From positions 16,202 through 80,201 of the forward strand of contig CAJXNM010000007.1 of NCBI GenBank assembly GCA_913057135.1: a stretch of DNA of 64,000 bases. The letters are read 5' to 3'. Each line of letters starts with the position of its first letter. The first letter of the stretch is position 1. The DNA is from an uncultured Halieaceae bacterium (GTDB taxonomy: Bacteria; Pseudomonadota; Gammaproteobacteria; Pseudomonadales; Halieaceae). Shown here piece after piece: positions 8,758 through 17,674 of the stretch. The notes under the pieces are model-generated. The model saw nothing but the letters and a program-made list of their open reading frames with translations, made no database searches and had not been told where the DNA came from. A program made the position numbers and the translations under genes.

Positions 8758-9816
8758 TTAACGGGTGGGTACACCAATAGCCACAGGACGCACGGGGGAA
8801 CCTGAACCACCCGCGATACGCAGTGGCATGATCATGGCGCAAAACTCGTAGACGCCGTCGGCGGCTACCTCTTCAAGACGACTGTTTTGAATTTGCAGAA
8901 CCCCCGATTGGGACAAATTGTGATGATGGATAGCAAAGGGCAATCCCGCGGGTGTGCCCTCGGCGGGACCCGCTTTACCCTGTAACTGGCCACGCAAGAC
9001 CGGGTCGGTGAAGGGGTTATCCAAAGATATCAGCACCACCCCTTGCGTGCCCAACCACTGCACCGCGTCATAGCCCAAGCCTGGTCCCATACCGTAGTAC
9101 TCGGCGTCGGTCATGGGATCGGTCCATTTTTCGCCCCAGCCGGTGTTAATGAACAACACATCGCCAGGCAAAATGCCCCGGTCATCCAAGCCTTGAGCGG
9201 CCATCATGCCGTCGATATCCGCTTTGGTAATGCGCACACCGGGCTCCAAACGCTTGCCTTCACCCAAATACGCCTTGGCATCGAGCAGCAAACCCGAGGT
9301 AATAATAGGCGGTACTTTGTCGACACCCAGTTTCAAGAGTGGCGATTCAGCCGAGGGCTTCACCTCATCCTGACTAAAACCGCCGAAGTACTGCACCTGA
9401 TCGGCGGGGAAGTCCCCCTCCCCTGACCACGGCTCGGGCAACACACCGAAGTGGCCCAGCGCGTCCATTTGCGTGCCTTGAGCCGCGTGCTCGCCAGTCA
9501 CACTCTCACCGTTAAACGCATGCAATGTGCCGGGTAAACCCACGGTGCCGCGGAAACTGTATTCCAGAGGCACCCCAAACGGTGATGCGGGCATGGTGTT
9601 GCTGCGCACATGGGACAGCTCGTAGGCCTGGGCACCCGGGGCGGCCAGATACTCGGCGCAACGGGCCCAAGTAGCGGGGCCCAAGGCACGAGCATTACCC
9701 AGCTCATCACCCGGGTTTGACACACCCCAGTTTGACTGGGCCGTTGCGGTCAGCGAGACAACTGTCAGCGCAAGGGCGCTGCTGATTTTGCGGGGGAGCG
9801 AGTGTAAACGGGCCAT
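8758..9816 (-). CDS. Exported cyclase-family metal hydrolase
   Basis: A 352-residue protein with an N-terminal signal peptide (ISSALALTVVSLTATAQS, about 11-28). The body matches the cyclase family (PF04199, kynurenine-formamidase-like): the metal-site segment HAAQGTQMDALGHFG is a variant of the HxGTHxDxPxH motif, and GDVLFINTGWGEKW and GVVLISLDNPF are the usual neighbouring strands. Members hydrolyse amides or lactones such as N-formylkynurenine or isatin. The exported form and greater length (typical bacterial KynB is near 210 residues) place it in the longer periplasmic subgroup whose substrate is unknown. It is divergent from the NRAMP-like transporter, so the two may share control. Confidence 0.8.
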   Translation of the reverse strand: MARLHSLPRKISSALALTVVSLTATAQSNWGVSNPGDELGNARALGPATWARCAEYLAAPGAQAYELSHVRSNTMPASPFGVPLEYSFRGTVGLPGTLHAFNGESVTGEHAAQGTQMDALGHFGVLPEPWSGEGDFPADQVQYFGGFSQDEVKPSAESPLLKLGVDKVPPIITSGLLLDAKAYLGEGKRLEPGVRITKADIDGMMAAQGLDDRGILPGDVLFINTGWGEKWTDPMTDAEYYGMGPGLGYDAVQWLGTQGVVLISLDNPFTDPVLRGQLQGKAGPAEGTPAGLPFAIHHHNLSQSGVLQIQNSRLEEVAADGVYEFCAMIMPLRIAGGSGSPVRPVAIGVPTR

Positions 9817-9970
9817 GGTGCACCTCTTGAGTCATTGGAATTGTCAGTAAGGGTATACCGATTACAGCTGCCACCACCGGGAATTTCAAGATATTTTCGG
9901 TTTAAAATGTTTGCCCATCGCCAGCCAAGCTGGCATGTTCGAATAACAAACGGAATAAGTGAGTGAGACG
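9817..9970. promoter_or_regulatory. Divergent intergenic region with hairpin
   Basis: This 154-bp gap separates the divergent cyclase and transporter genes and should hold both promoters. A perfect hairpin, GCCAGC-CAA-GCTGGC (9920-9934), lies about 37 nt before the transporter ATG. It could be an operator or a leader structure. I see no clear -35/-10 pair. Confidence 0.35.
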
Positions 9971-11245
9971 ATGTCAGAGGGCCAATCAAGAAGCCTACTT
10001 CAAATACTGGGACCTGGGATTTTGTTTGCGGGGGCCGCAGTCGGGGTCTCACACCTCATCCAGTCCACCCGCGCCGGGGGCATGTATGGCTTGGCATTGA
10101 TCGCCTTTATCATACTGGCCAATTTGGCCAAGTATCCGGCATTCCGATTTGGCAACCAGTACGCTGCCGCGTCCGGCACCAATCTCATTGTGGCGTACCG
10201 CCAACAGGGCCCGGTGGCCATCGGCATGTTTATTGTGTCGACACTGCTCACCATGTTCGCTGGCTGCGCCGCCATCTCGATTACCACCGCTGGACTCGCC
10301 AAGGTGACCTTCGGCCTAGAGACCGATAGTTTCACACTGGTGTTGGTGGTGTGGGCTGCGGTTGCCGCCATCTTATACTTGGGTGAGTACCGCGCCCTCG
10401 ATGCCATCGTGAAAGTACTGCTGTCATTTCTGACCATCAGCACGCTAATCACTACCATTGCGGTAGCGCCCGAGTTGGAGTTCGGTGGTCTCGGTGATTT
10501 CTGGCCCTCTGAGTTCAGCCTTCCCACTATTATTTTTATTGCCGCCCTGGTGGGGTGGATGCCCGCGCCCCTCGATACGTCGGTTTGGCAATCCCTTTGG
10601 AGTCAAGCGAAAGCCCACACCGATAATCACCAGCCGACGACACGCGAGGCAGCCCTTGATTTCAACGTCGGTTTTGTCGGCACCGCCATCCTGGCCATTT
10701 GCTTTGTCATCATGGGCGCGGGGGTTATGCACAAGGCAGGTATCGAATTTGAATCGAGTGCCGCTGGCTTTGCCGCCCAGTTGATTGCCATTTACCGGGA
10801 TACCCTGGGTGATACGGTAGCGACATTAGTGGGAGCATCGGCCATGGCGGTTATTTTCACCACGACCCTTACGGCCATCGATGCCTGGCCGCGCTCAATG
10901 GCGGGTGTCATGCTCATTCTGCGCTCCCCCGAAACCGACGTGGGCGACACGCTGTCGCGTATTCGTCACCCGCTTTACTGGACGTGGATGGCGGTGTTGT
11001 TTGTCGGTGCAGGGCTTATTCTTGGCTTGTTCGCCCACTCATTCAAATTACTGCTCGACATTGCGACCACGGTGTCGTTCCTTACCGCACCCGTGTTTGC
11101 CATCCTGAATCATCGGGCCATGTTTGCGGACAACATCCCTGCCGACAAACGGCCCAGCGAAGCGCTGCGTTGGTGGAGTTTGCTGGGTATTTTTGCCCTC
11201 GTTGACTTCACCCTAGCTTACATTGGCATCCGATTGGCGGCCTGA
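9971..11245 (+). CDS. NRAMP-family transporter, divergent clade
   Basis: A polytopic inner-membrane protein of 424 residues with about 11 hydrophobic helices. GPGILFAGAAVGVSHLIQST in helix 1 places it in the NRAMP/MntH superfamily, but the canonical DPGN metal motif is replaced by GVSH, and helix 6 reads WMPAPLDTS instead of the usual MPH-type motif. Canonical Mn/Fe transport is therefore doubtful; Mg or another substrate is possible. The ORF track begins at GTG 9959; ATG 9971 is equally plausible and is used here. The last 33 bp overlap the convergent end of the minus-strand gene at 11213. Confidence 0.8.
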   Translation: MSEGQSRSLLQILGPGILFAGAAVGVSHLIQSTRAGGMYGLALIAFIILANLAKYPAFRFGNQYAAASGTNLIVAYRQQGPVAIGMFIVSTLLTMFAGCAAISITTAGLAKVTFGLETDSFTLVLVVWAAVAAILYLGEYRALDAIVKVLLSFLTISTLITTIAVAPELEFGGLGDFWPSEFSLPTIIFIAALVGWMPAPLDTSVWQSLWSQAKAHTDNHQPTTREAALDFNVGFVGTAILAICFVIMGAGVMHKAGIEFESSAAGFAAQLIAIYRDTLGDTVATLVGASAMAVIFTTTLTAIDAWPRSMAGVMLILRSPETDVGDTLSRIRHPLYWTWMAVLFVGAGLILGLFAHSFKLLLDIATTVSFLTAPVFAILNHRAMFADNIPADKRPSEALRWWSLLGIFALVDFTLAYIGIRLAA

Positions 11246-13195
11246 CAGCAGACGTCGCTCAAGCCACAGGGGTACGATGCCCGCAAGGAGAGCACCCCAG
11301 AGCCACCATGGGTTAATGGGGGCAAACTCATCCCCCTTGCGCTGCTGACTAATGGACTGGGAACGCTGTATTGCTTCCCTGGTTGCCCGCTGTCGACGGG
11401 CGAAACGATCTGGCTGATGCTCATCGCCTCCCCACACCCGTACATTAAGCTGCTCGATAGCACTGCCCTCGCCATCGAGCAGGGTAAGCGCATGCCAACC
11501 ACTCTCGGCGGTCCACAAAAAACCACAGGCGACGCTGCCGCCAGTGGTGGGTGCTATCAATGGTACGGGAGCCGATGGCACAGAGGATGATGACGACGTC
11601 GATGACAGTGATAAGGCCGCAAAGTTGACGCTCAATGGCTGCTGTTTCGGGTTATCGGCGCAAATCTGCAGGCGCTCAAAAGGTCGTAGATCGGTCGGTG
11701 TGCTTAAGGGCTGTAAACGAGCGGTCACTGATGGCCGCGCCACCGTCGCCAATAGGTTTGACCAATAGCGACTGAAGGCGGTTTCGGCACCCGATGTAGC
11801 CCAGCGGAAGCGATCGCGCAGCCGACTAACCGCAACCCGGCCCAAACCCTGTTGTCGCCAGGCTTCCAGTACCTCACCACGGTCATCGATGGTAAGGGTT
11901 TGCGCGCCGCCTGTTAATGTCATGGACCACGGTGACACGGGAACCGGGGGGAGCGGCGTGGAGGTAACGAGCTGACCACGCTGTAAAGGTGAGCGCTCAA
12001 TGGCTGCATTATCGGGACTCTTTATATCGGGACTCTTTATATCGGGGCTCTCTGCATCGGGGCTCTCTACATCGGGGCTCAGCGCAACACCAAAAACATC
12101 CCCAATGCTTGGGTCATTCACCATGGCCTGACCCAATGCGGCGTCCATGAGCACAAGTAAGCCCAACCCCTCGGACACTGCCGTCAATAAACTCGAGCGA
12201 TCGGCACTGCCCAAGGCCAGCCACTGTCGACCATCGAGTACCATCATATCGACGGTGGCCAACAACGATGGGGCCAACGAAATAGCAATATCCCCCGACA
12301 GATTGATGCGCTGGCTTAAAAAACGATCGCGACTTATCTGCGTGCGTACCAGCAACTGCGCACCCGTATCGGTGGCCCAACGGCTTAATTGCTGGGTGTC
12401 GAAGGATGGTGCCGACTGCCAGATCATGATCCTCGGTGGCTCTGATGCCCTCACAAAACTCGCAATAGGTTCGCTGTTAAGAAGTACGTCATCCTTTAAT
12501 ACCTGCACAGCGTACTCGACGGGACCCACCACCGGTGGCAGTGCTTGCAAAGAAAAGCGCTCACCGGGAAGCACGGTTTGAGTATCGACACTGCGACCCG
12601 ACACATCGATTAAGGACAGGTTTAAAGGGCTTTGGCCGCCATCCCATCGCAGAAGACCGCTAACCCGAAGCTCATCACCCACGGTGAGAACCGTTGGCCA
12701 CTCAAGGTCTGTTAATCCATGGAGCTCGGGTGGCGTCCACTGTAGGGTGAGATCACTCGGCAGGGTTGCCCAGTCGGCCGCTGATAATCCGTGCCCCACC
12801 AGTTGTACTTGGCTCGTACCCGGTTGTCGCAGCAGCATTTGGCCCGGTGTGTGTAACAGCGGCAGCGTCTCTGCCGCTTCCAGCGAAACACCCGCCAAGC
12901 GATAGCCTGTGTTGTCTGCGGGTAAATCGGTCGCGCCTTCGGTGATCAATGTCACCGACCCGACATGGGGATCGGGCAACTGAGGCGGCGCAATCAACAG
13001 CAGCACCACACCGGTTACCCAGGTATTGAGCCCCAACACCCACCAGCGCCGCCAGACACTGCAGTGGCGTCGCCGGGACCATGCCATAGCCATCACCAGC
13101 AGTTGACCCAACACCCATATCACCGAGGCCGCAAGGGCTACAGTGGACAATGACCAGTGCACAGTACCGAAGGACAGTGACACCACAGGGGTCAT
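11213..13195 (-). CDS. Large membrane protein at the end of the MoxR cluster
   Basis: A 660-residue protein with two N-terminal membrane helices (about 12-35 and 50-70), a long extracytoplasmic part and one helix near the C-terminus (NPWWLWGALLAGIVPLWL). The middle region, from PPRIMIWQSAPSFDTQQL to LLVLMDAAL, resembles the glutamine-amidotransferase-like fold often found in membrane proteins of these clusters. A five-fold pentapeptide repeat (SPDxx) sits near residue 375. The ATG overlaps the upstream stop by one base, so it is the last gene of the run. By family analogy it would form an inner-membrane complex with the BatA-like and DUF4175-like proteins under MoxR control. Specific function unknown. 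Confidence 0.65.
   Translation of the reverse strand: MTPVVSLSFGTVHWSLSTVALAASVIWVLGQLLVMAMAWSRRRHCSVWRRWWVLGLNTWVTGVVLLLIAPPQLPDPHVGSVTLITEGATDLPADNTGYRLAGVSLEAAETLPLLHTPGQMLLRQPGTSQVQLVGHGLSAADWATLPSDLTLQWTPPELHGLTDLEWPTVLTVGDELRVSGLLRWDGGQSPLNLSLIDVSGRSVDTQTVLPGERFSLQALPPVVGPVEYAVQVLKDDVLLNSEPIASFVRASEPPRIMIWQSAPSFDTQQLSRWATDTGAQLLVRTQISRDRFLSQRINLSGDIAISLAPSLLATVDMMVLDGRQWLALGSADRSSLLTAVSEGLGLLVLMDAALGQAMVNDPSIGDVFGVALSPDVESPDAESPDIKSPDIKSPDNAAIERSPLQRGQLVTSTPLPPVPVSPWSMTLTGGAQTLTIDDRGEVLEAWRQQGLGRVAVSRLRDRFRWATSGAETAFSRYWSNLLATVARPSVTARLQPLSTPTDLRPFERLQICADNPKQQPLSVNFAALSLSSTSSSSSVPSAPVPLIAPTTGGSVACGFLWTAESGWHALTLLDGEGSAIEQLNVRVWGGDEHQPDRFARRQRATREAIQRSQSISQQRKGDEFAPINPWWLWGALLAGIVPLWLERRLLSGRQSDANVS
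12012..12086. repeat. Five 15-bp tandem repeats inside a coding region
   Basis: Units read TCGGGACTCTTTATA (twice), TCGGGGCTCTCTGCA, TCGGGGCTCTCTACA and TCGGGGCTCAGCGCA on the + strand. Being 15 bp, they keep frame and encode a repeated SPDIK/SPDAE-type linker in the minus-strand membrane protein. The first two copies are identical, suggesting recent expansion. Confidence 0.9.
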
Positions 13196-15585
13196 TACTT
13201 CGCCCCCTGTCGCAGTTGCTGCAACCGCGCCTGATAACGCTCGGCGAGGCTGTTGGGCTGTGACCTAAGGGCTTGTCCGGCAGGAACCACCAGCGGAGGC
13301 AATGCGGACCACAGGGTCTGCTGTAATACCTGCCGACAATCACTGCAGTCGCCGAAATCCATGCGACCCCGCCGAACTAACTGGGTGAGCAATGCCGCTG
13401 CGCGAATAAAACCCGGGCGCGCCTCTGCCTCGTCGGTGAGCACCGCAGTAGCAGATTCCAACAGCGCCAACTCCGAGGTTGAAAAAACCCGATTATCAGG
13501 CGTCGACAGGAGCCAACGATACGTATTTGCCAGCACCGCCTTGGTGTTGCTATCGGGGGTTGCCTGCTGGGCACGTACTTTCGATTGCACATCGGTGAGG
13601 TCACCGGTGAGCCGTCGATCTTCACTGATGGGCGGTGGCTCGAAGCCTAAGCGCTGGGTGTAAATACGCTGAGCCTTGCGTGCCAAATCGAAATAGCGCA
13701 GGGCCTCGCGCTCGAAAGGTAATGCGGTTTGTGGATCACCCAGGCGAAGATGTAACTCAGCGTCCCACATATTGGCCAGTGCGCGTTTCATCAATCCCAC
13801 GGGACTTTGTCGACTAATAGGCCCAATATCCGCAGCACCGTGGTCGTGGCCAAATCGAGCCATGAGCGCCTCGCCCTTGGCAAATAAACCGTCATCGCCG
13901 GCGCTAGTGCCCACCCCGTGATCATGGCCATCATCGGCTCCATGATCGTGTCCGTCATGGTCATCGTGATCGCCACTGGGGTTACCGTCATTATTTGAGC
14001 CACTAGCGGTAACGGGGCCATCAATCAGTCCCTGGGGCGCTTCGCTCTCACCAAACTCATCGCCCACATATTGGCCATAACGCTCCTTCAGCGCCCCCTG
14101 ATCAACCCCCAAAGCGCGTGAGGTTGCAACAAATACCTGGGGACTGAGATTCGGTTTGTCCGCTAACAGTTGCTCGGTCTCGATAATGATCTGGCGCTGA
14201 CTCTTAAAATATTCGGGCATCACAGAAATCGCCAATCCGTCTTCACCGACGATCTCCGGTATCTCGTCCAACCAGCGCACAACGACGGTGTCCGAGCGAC
14301 TCGTGTGTGGCTCTTCAGGATGGTTGTCGTAAGCGCGGGTGAAAAGATACAGCTCGTCGCCGGGGGTCATACCCAGATCGCGCAGGTCCCAGTGCTGCTC
14401 GTAAAGGACGCCCTCATCGATGGCTCGACTGTGCTCGAATACAAAGCGGGCATCACGAAATTTCACCCCTTCCCCCGAGCCCTTAGCGATGGATGCCCTT
14501 ATCTCAACCTCGGTGACGCCATAGTCATCGGCGATGGTGACAGCGTAATCAAATAGAGGTTCAGCATTCTTAGCAAACTCAACCCGCGTGTTGCTGGGGG
14601 TTACCACGCGGATCCTCGGTGGTTGATCTAAAGTCACCCTGATACTGTGAACGGTAGGGCTGTAGTCGTCGTTACCCGATCCAACGCTGGGCGCCAAGTA
14701 ATACAAAGACGTGGCATCGACACTTGCAACAGCCGACGCGCCCGCTTCACTGTTTGCATTATGGCCAGCCATACTGGCACCGGCGTCTTGCTTGTTTGCT
14801 GCTTGCTGCAGCTTGAACCGGCGATCGCGTCGAGCTGCATCGCTAAGTACCAACTGCCAGTTGCTGAGCTGATCGCCACGGTAGAACCAACGCAAGGTGG
14901 CGCCCTCGGGCACGGTGACATCGGCCTCGGTAACCGTGAAAGCGGGCAAGTGAGTATAGACGGGAGGCTCAACGTGGATACGCAATAACGATGGGCTGGC
15001 CAAGGCCTGGTCCTGAGCGACGGGTTTATCTAGGGCAGCCAAAACACCGTCTGAGGGTTTAGAGTCTAAGGCCAACAGCGCATAAGTCCCTGCCAATACC
15101 AGCCCGACAGCAAGAACACCCAGGGGCTCGCGTACGTTAACAGGTGGTAGCCACCCCTGAGATGATTGCTCGAGTTCGTCCCATATCGCTGCCACACGTC
15201 TGCGCTGAAGGCGCTGCAGTGTTGTGAGGGATGACTCCGGCAGCAACCACAGGCCGGCGCTCTCTTCCAGGGCGGGTATCCGTCGATTCAGATACTGGGC
15301 AAAGGTGGCCGTGGTCCAGCGCAGGGGACGATAGCGAATAGCGTGAAACCCCAAGGTGAGAAGCACTGAGCCGAGACCCAGTATCGGCATGGGATGACCC
15401 ATCACCTGAGTACTAAGGGCCAGCACTACCAAGCCCACACTCAAGCTACCCAGGGCTGCCTGAACCCATAGGCGTTTTTTGAGCTGGGCGAGCAGCGACG
15501 CCAGCGACACCGGTTGATGGTAGCGGTTATGGGCTGAATCATTCCCCATAAGCACAGGATTAGGCGAGGTGTTGTTGAGGCTCAT
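13195..15585 (-). CDS. DUF4175-like membrane protein with His/Asp-rich stretch
   Basis: A 796-residue protein. Two hydrophobic segments near residues 38-85 and another near 155-175 anchor it; a large periplasmic region with beta-rich segments such as PPRIRVVTPSNTRVEFAKNAEP follows, as in DUF4175 proteins beside MoxR/DUF58 genes. Near residue 535-560 lies GDHDDHDGHDHGADDGHDHG, and FGHDHGAAD follows near 575, a likely metal-binding insert not expected for the family core. The C-terminal third is alpha-helical and Arg/Leu-rich. Its ATG overlaps the BatA-like gene stop by 4 bp (ATGA), and its stop overlaps the next start. The role is probably structural within the MoxR-associated envelope complex. 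Confidence 0.65.
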   Translation of the reverse strand: MSLNNTSPNPVLMGNDSAHNRYHQPVSLASLLAQLKKRLWVQAALGSLSVGLVVLALSTQVMGHPMPILGLGSVLLTLGFHAIRYRPLRWTTATFAQYLNRRIPALEESAGLWLLPESSLTTLQRLQRRRVAAIWDELEQSSQGWLPPVNVREPLGVLAVGLVLAGTYALLALDSKPSDGVLAALDKPVAQDQALASPSLLRIHVEPPVYTHLPAFTVTEADVTVPEGATLRWFYRGDQLSNWQLVLSDAARRDRRFKLQQAANKQDAGASMAGHNANSEAGASAVASVDATSLYYLAPSVGSGNDDYSPTVHSIRVTLDQPPRIRVVTPSNTRVEFAKNAEPLFDYAVTIADDYGVTEVEIRASIAKGSGEGVKFRDARFVFEHSRAIDEGVLYEQHWDLRDLGMTPGDELYLFTRAYDNHPEEPHTSRSDTVVVRWLDEIPEIVGEDGLAISVMPEYFKSQRQIIIETEQLLADKPNLSPQVFVATSRALGVDQGALKERYGQYVGDEFGESEAPQGLIDGPVTASGSNNDGNPSGDHDDHDGHDHGADDGHDHGVGTSAGDDGLFAKGEALMARFGHDHGAADIGPISRQSPVGLMKRALANMWDAELHLRLGDPQTALPFEREALRYFDLARKAQRIYTQRLGFEPPPISEDRRLTGDLTDVQSKVRAQQATPDSNTKAVLANTYRWLLSTPDNRVFSTSELALLESATAVLTDEAEARPGFIRAAALLTQLVRRGRMDFGDCSDCRQVLQQTLWSALPPLVVPAGQALRSQPNSLAERYQARLQQLRQGAK

Positions 15586-16763
15586 TGCCGCTTACCACCC
15601 GAGTACCACTCACTCCACAACCGCTCGATTAGCAGCAGTAGTGCCACTAACAGAGCCAACCAAGGTGTCATGGGTTGCGCTGGGGGCGACAGTGCCGGCG
15701 GCGACAGTGCCAACACCCTTTCAGGGGCAACGGGTGCCTGCATAAAGCCCCTCTGCCACTCTTGCGCCCCTAACAACCAAAATAACAAGCGATCGGGAAA
15801 GTCAGAGTCAGCGAGGCTCTGTCGATCAAGTGCGATAATCCTTGGCCGTTCAGGGGCCGCCGTGGCGTCGGCTGGATTGAGTAGCGTGCTCGGTAACCGG
15901 TCTGTGATTACTACGTCGGCGTTGCTATCGGCGATTGGCACCCCAATACCCACAACAACACGGCGATGGGGGGGTTGCTCGGCCATCTGCGCTGTTGTCA
16001 ACGCCGGTGTGTCAGTAACTGGGTCAACCGCATCGGTGGCAGCATCAGTGCCAACCGCCACCGGTTGCAGGGTTGTCCGAATACTGACCCCGCGCAACTC
16101 ATCGATGAGTAACAGGGCTGCCTCAAAGGCATAGGCATCATTGGCCCGTTGCGGGTGGTAGAACACAGCCACGTCGATCACAGGCTGTGCAGTGCTTTCG
16201 GTTGTAGCTGATAGCCAGTGCCAGCTAATGGCCTCGCCCAGAGGACACAATTTGGGGGGCAACTGCCCTGCCCTGTTAACCCCATAGACCGTTAAGGTAT
16301 CGGGGTGGCGCTGCTCAGCAGTTCGCTCGAGCAATAAACTGCACACATCGCTGCTTGGCTCTGGCATGGGTGCATCAGCGCGGGTCACCTCGGGAAAGCC
16401 CGGCACCAAAAAAAACACCCTATCTTGCGCCGCCAACAAATCGTTCTTGGTGTCCTCGTCGGCCAGTTGCCACCAGCTAGGTGTCACATACGCCACGGCA
16501 CCCGATAAGACACCCGTGTAAGTGAGTGTCAGACCCGCCAATAGTAAACCCAGCAGACTTAGCACTAGCAAGCGTAAAGCTAGTAAACCGGGCTGATACA
16601 AGCGCAGGGCGAGCAGTCGCTGGCGCCGTGGTTGACGATAGAGTGCAATATTGCCCACCCACACCCGCTGACCCCGGTGACGATTCAAGAGATGAATCGC
16701 CAGGGGCAAGGCCAAGGCACCCAACGCAAGCAGCGCCCAAGGATTCACTAAACCCCAACTCAT
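15582..16763 (-). CDS. BatA-like membrane protein (aerotolerance N-terminal domain)
   Basis: A 393-residue inner-membrane protein. The start LVNPWALLALGALALPLAIH, followed by LLNRHR, is the typical BatA/aerotolerance N-terminal signature: a first helix, then a short cytoplasmic stretch and a second helix (about 55-80). A soluble extracytoplasmic region follows, then a C-terminal helix (PWLALLVALLLLIERLW). No clear MIDAS motif (DxSxS) is visible, so the von Willebrand domain is absent or degenerate. ATGA overlaps couple it to DUF58 upstream and DUF4175 downstream. Known Bat clusters are linked to envelope stress and aerotolerance; that role here is inference. Confidence 0.7.
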   Translation of the reverse strand: MSWGLVNPWALLALGALALPLAIHLLNRHRGQRVWVGNIALYRQPRRQRLLALRLYQPGLLALRLLVLSLLGLLLAGLTLTYTGVLSGAVAYVTPSWWQLADEDTKNDLLAAQDRVFFLVPGFPEVTRADAPMPEPSSDVCSLLLERTAEQRHPDTLTVYGVNRAGQLPPKLCPLGEAISWHWLSATTESTAQPVIDVAVFYHPQRANDAYAFEAALLLIDELRGVSIRTTLQPVAVGTDAATDAVDPVTDTPALTTAQMAEQPPHRRVVVGIGVPIADSNADVVITDRLPSTLLNPADATAAPERPRIIALDRQSLADSDFPDRLLFWLLGAQEWQRGFMQAPVAPERVLALSPPALSPPAQPMTPWLALLVALLLLIERLWSEWYSGGKRQ

Positions 16764-17659
16764 GGACCGCCAATGCTCCTTTGGCGCGAGCGCAACACCG
16801 AGGCCAAGGCCAGCTCTATAGGCTCATCAATATTGATATCGGTTACAGGGATGCCCCGCTGGCGCAGTTGCTGCCGGGTACTTTGTAGCCACGCCTCCCG
16901 CTGCGCCAGGTAGTGAGCACGTGCCGCCCGGCTACTTACCAATACCTGTTCACCGGTCTCTAAATCTTGAAATCGTACCGCGCCCTTGTAGGGAAACTGC
17001 AACTCATCGGCACAGGCTAACCGCAGGGCAGTCACATCATTGTGGCGAGTGGCACTGCGTCGCAGTAATTGCCGCTGCTCCTCGGCGTGCTCATACAAAT
17101 CGGTGACCACCAGCGTAAGCCCCGCCCTCTGCACACGGGATAGCTGCGTACTAAAGCGCTCAGGGGATGGGAATACACCCGATGCGGCAACCCCCTCGAG
17201 GGCGTGCAGAATACGATGCCATTGCTTGATACCCGTTGCGGGCGGAATAACACAAGGTGCGCTGTCATTGATGATCCACAAACCCACGTTGTCGTCTTGC
17301 ATTTGCGCAACATAGGCCAGGGTCGCCACGACGTAACGACCAAAATCAAACTTCGTTAGCGTGCCCTGTGAGCTACGCATCGCCATGGATTGACTGGCAT
17401 CGAGCACGAGCCACAGGGTTGTTTGACTGTCCCGTTCGGCTTCGCGCACAAAGTACCGGTCACTGCGGGCGTATAAGCGCCAATCGATTCGCCCCACCGG
17501 ATCGCCGGGCTCGTAACTGCGATACTGGCTAAATTCGATGCCGACACCGCGATGAACACTGTGCTGAATACCCTGCAAATAACCGGTGGCCACCGAGCGA
17601 GCCAGCAGTGCCATGTCACTGACACTGGCGATAGCTCGTGGACTGACAAACTGCACCAT
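16760..17659 (-). CDS. DUF58 / vWA-like protein (BatB-type partner of MoxR)
   Basis: A soluble 299-residue protein. The DUF58 signature YEPGDPVGRIDWRLYARSDR is followed by LWLVLDASQSMAM, the DxSxS MIDAS metal motif of a von Willebrand factor A fold. Such proteins are thought to be partners of MoxR ATPases, which remodel or load them. It starts 15 bp after the MoxR stop and ends with a 4-bp overlap into the BatA-like gene. Length is normal for the cytoplasmic DUF58 subgroup. Confidence 0.85.
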   Translation of the reverse strand: MVQFVSPRAIASVSDMALLARSVATGYLQGIQHSVHRGVGIEFSQYRSYEPGDPVGRIDWRLYARSDRYFVREAERDSQTTLWLVLDASQSMAMRSSQGTLTKFDFGRYVVATLAYVAQMQDDNVGLWIINDSAPCVIPPATGIKQWHRILHALEGVAASGVFPSPERFSTQLSRVQRAGLTLVVTDLYEHAEEQRQLLRRSATRHNDVTALRLACADELQFPYKGAVRFQDLETGEQVLVSSRAARAHYLAQREAWLQSTRQQLRQRGIPVTDINIDEPIELALASVLRSRQRSIGGP

Positions 17660-17674
17660 GGCTGATGCGCGTCG

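Noticed and set aside
10000-10527. A 175-aa minus ORF antisense to the NRAMP-like gene
   Set aside because: The composition (many Ala, Thr, Met and Asn) is that of an antisense membrane-helix shadow.
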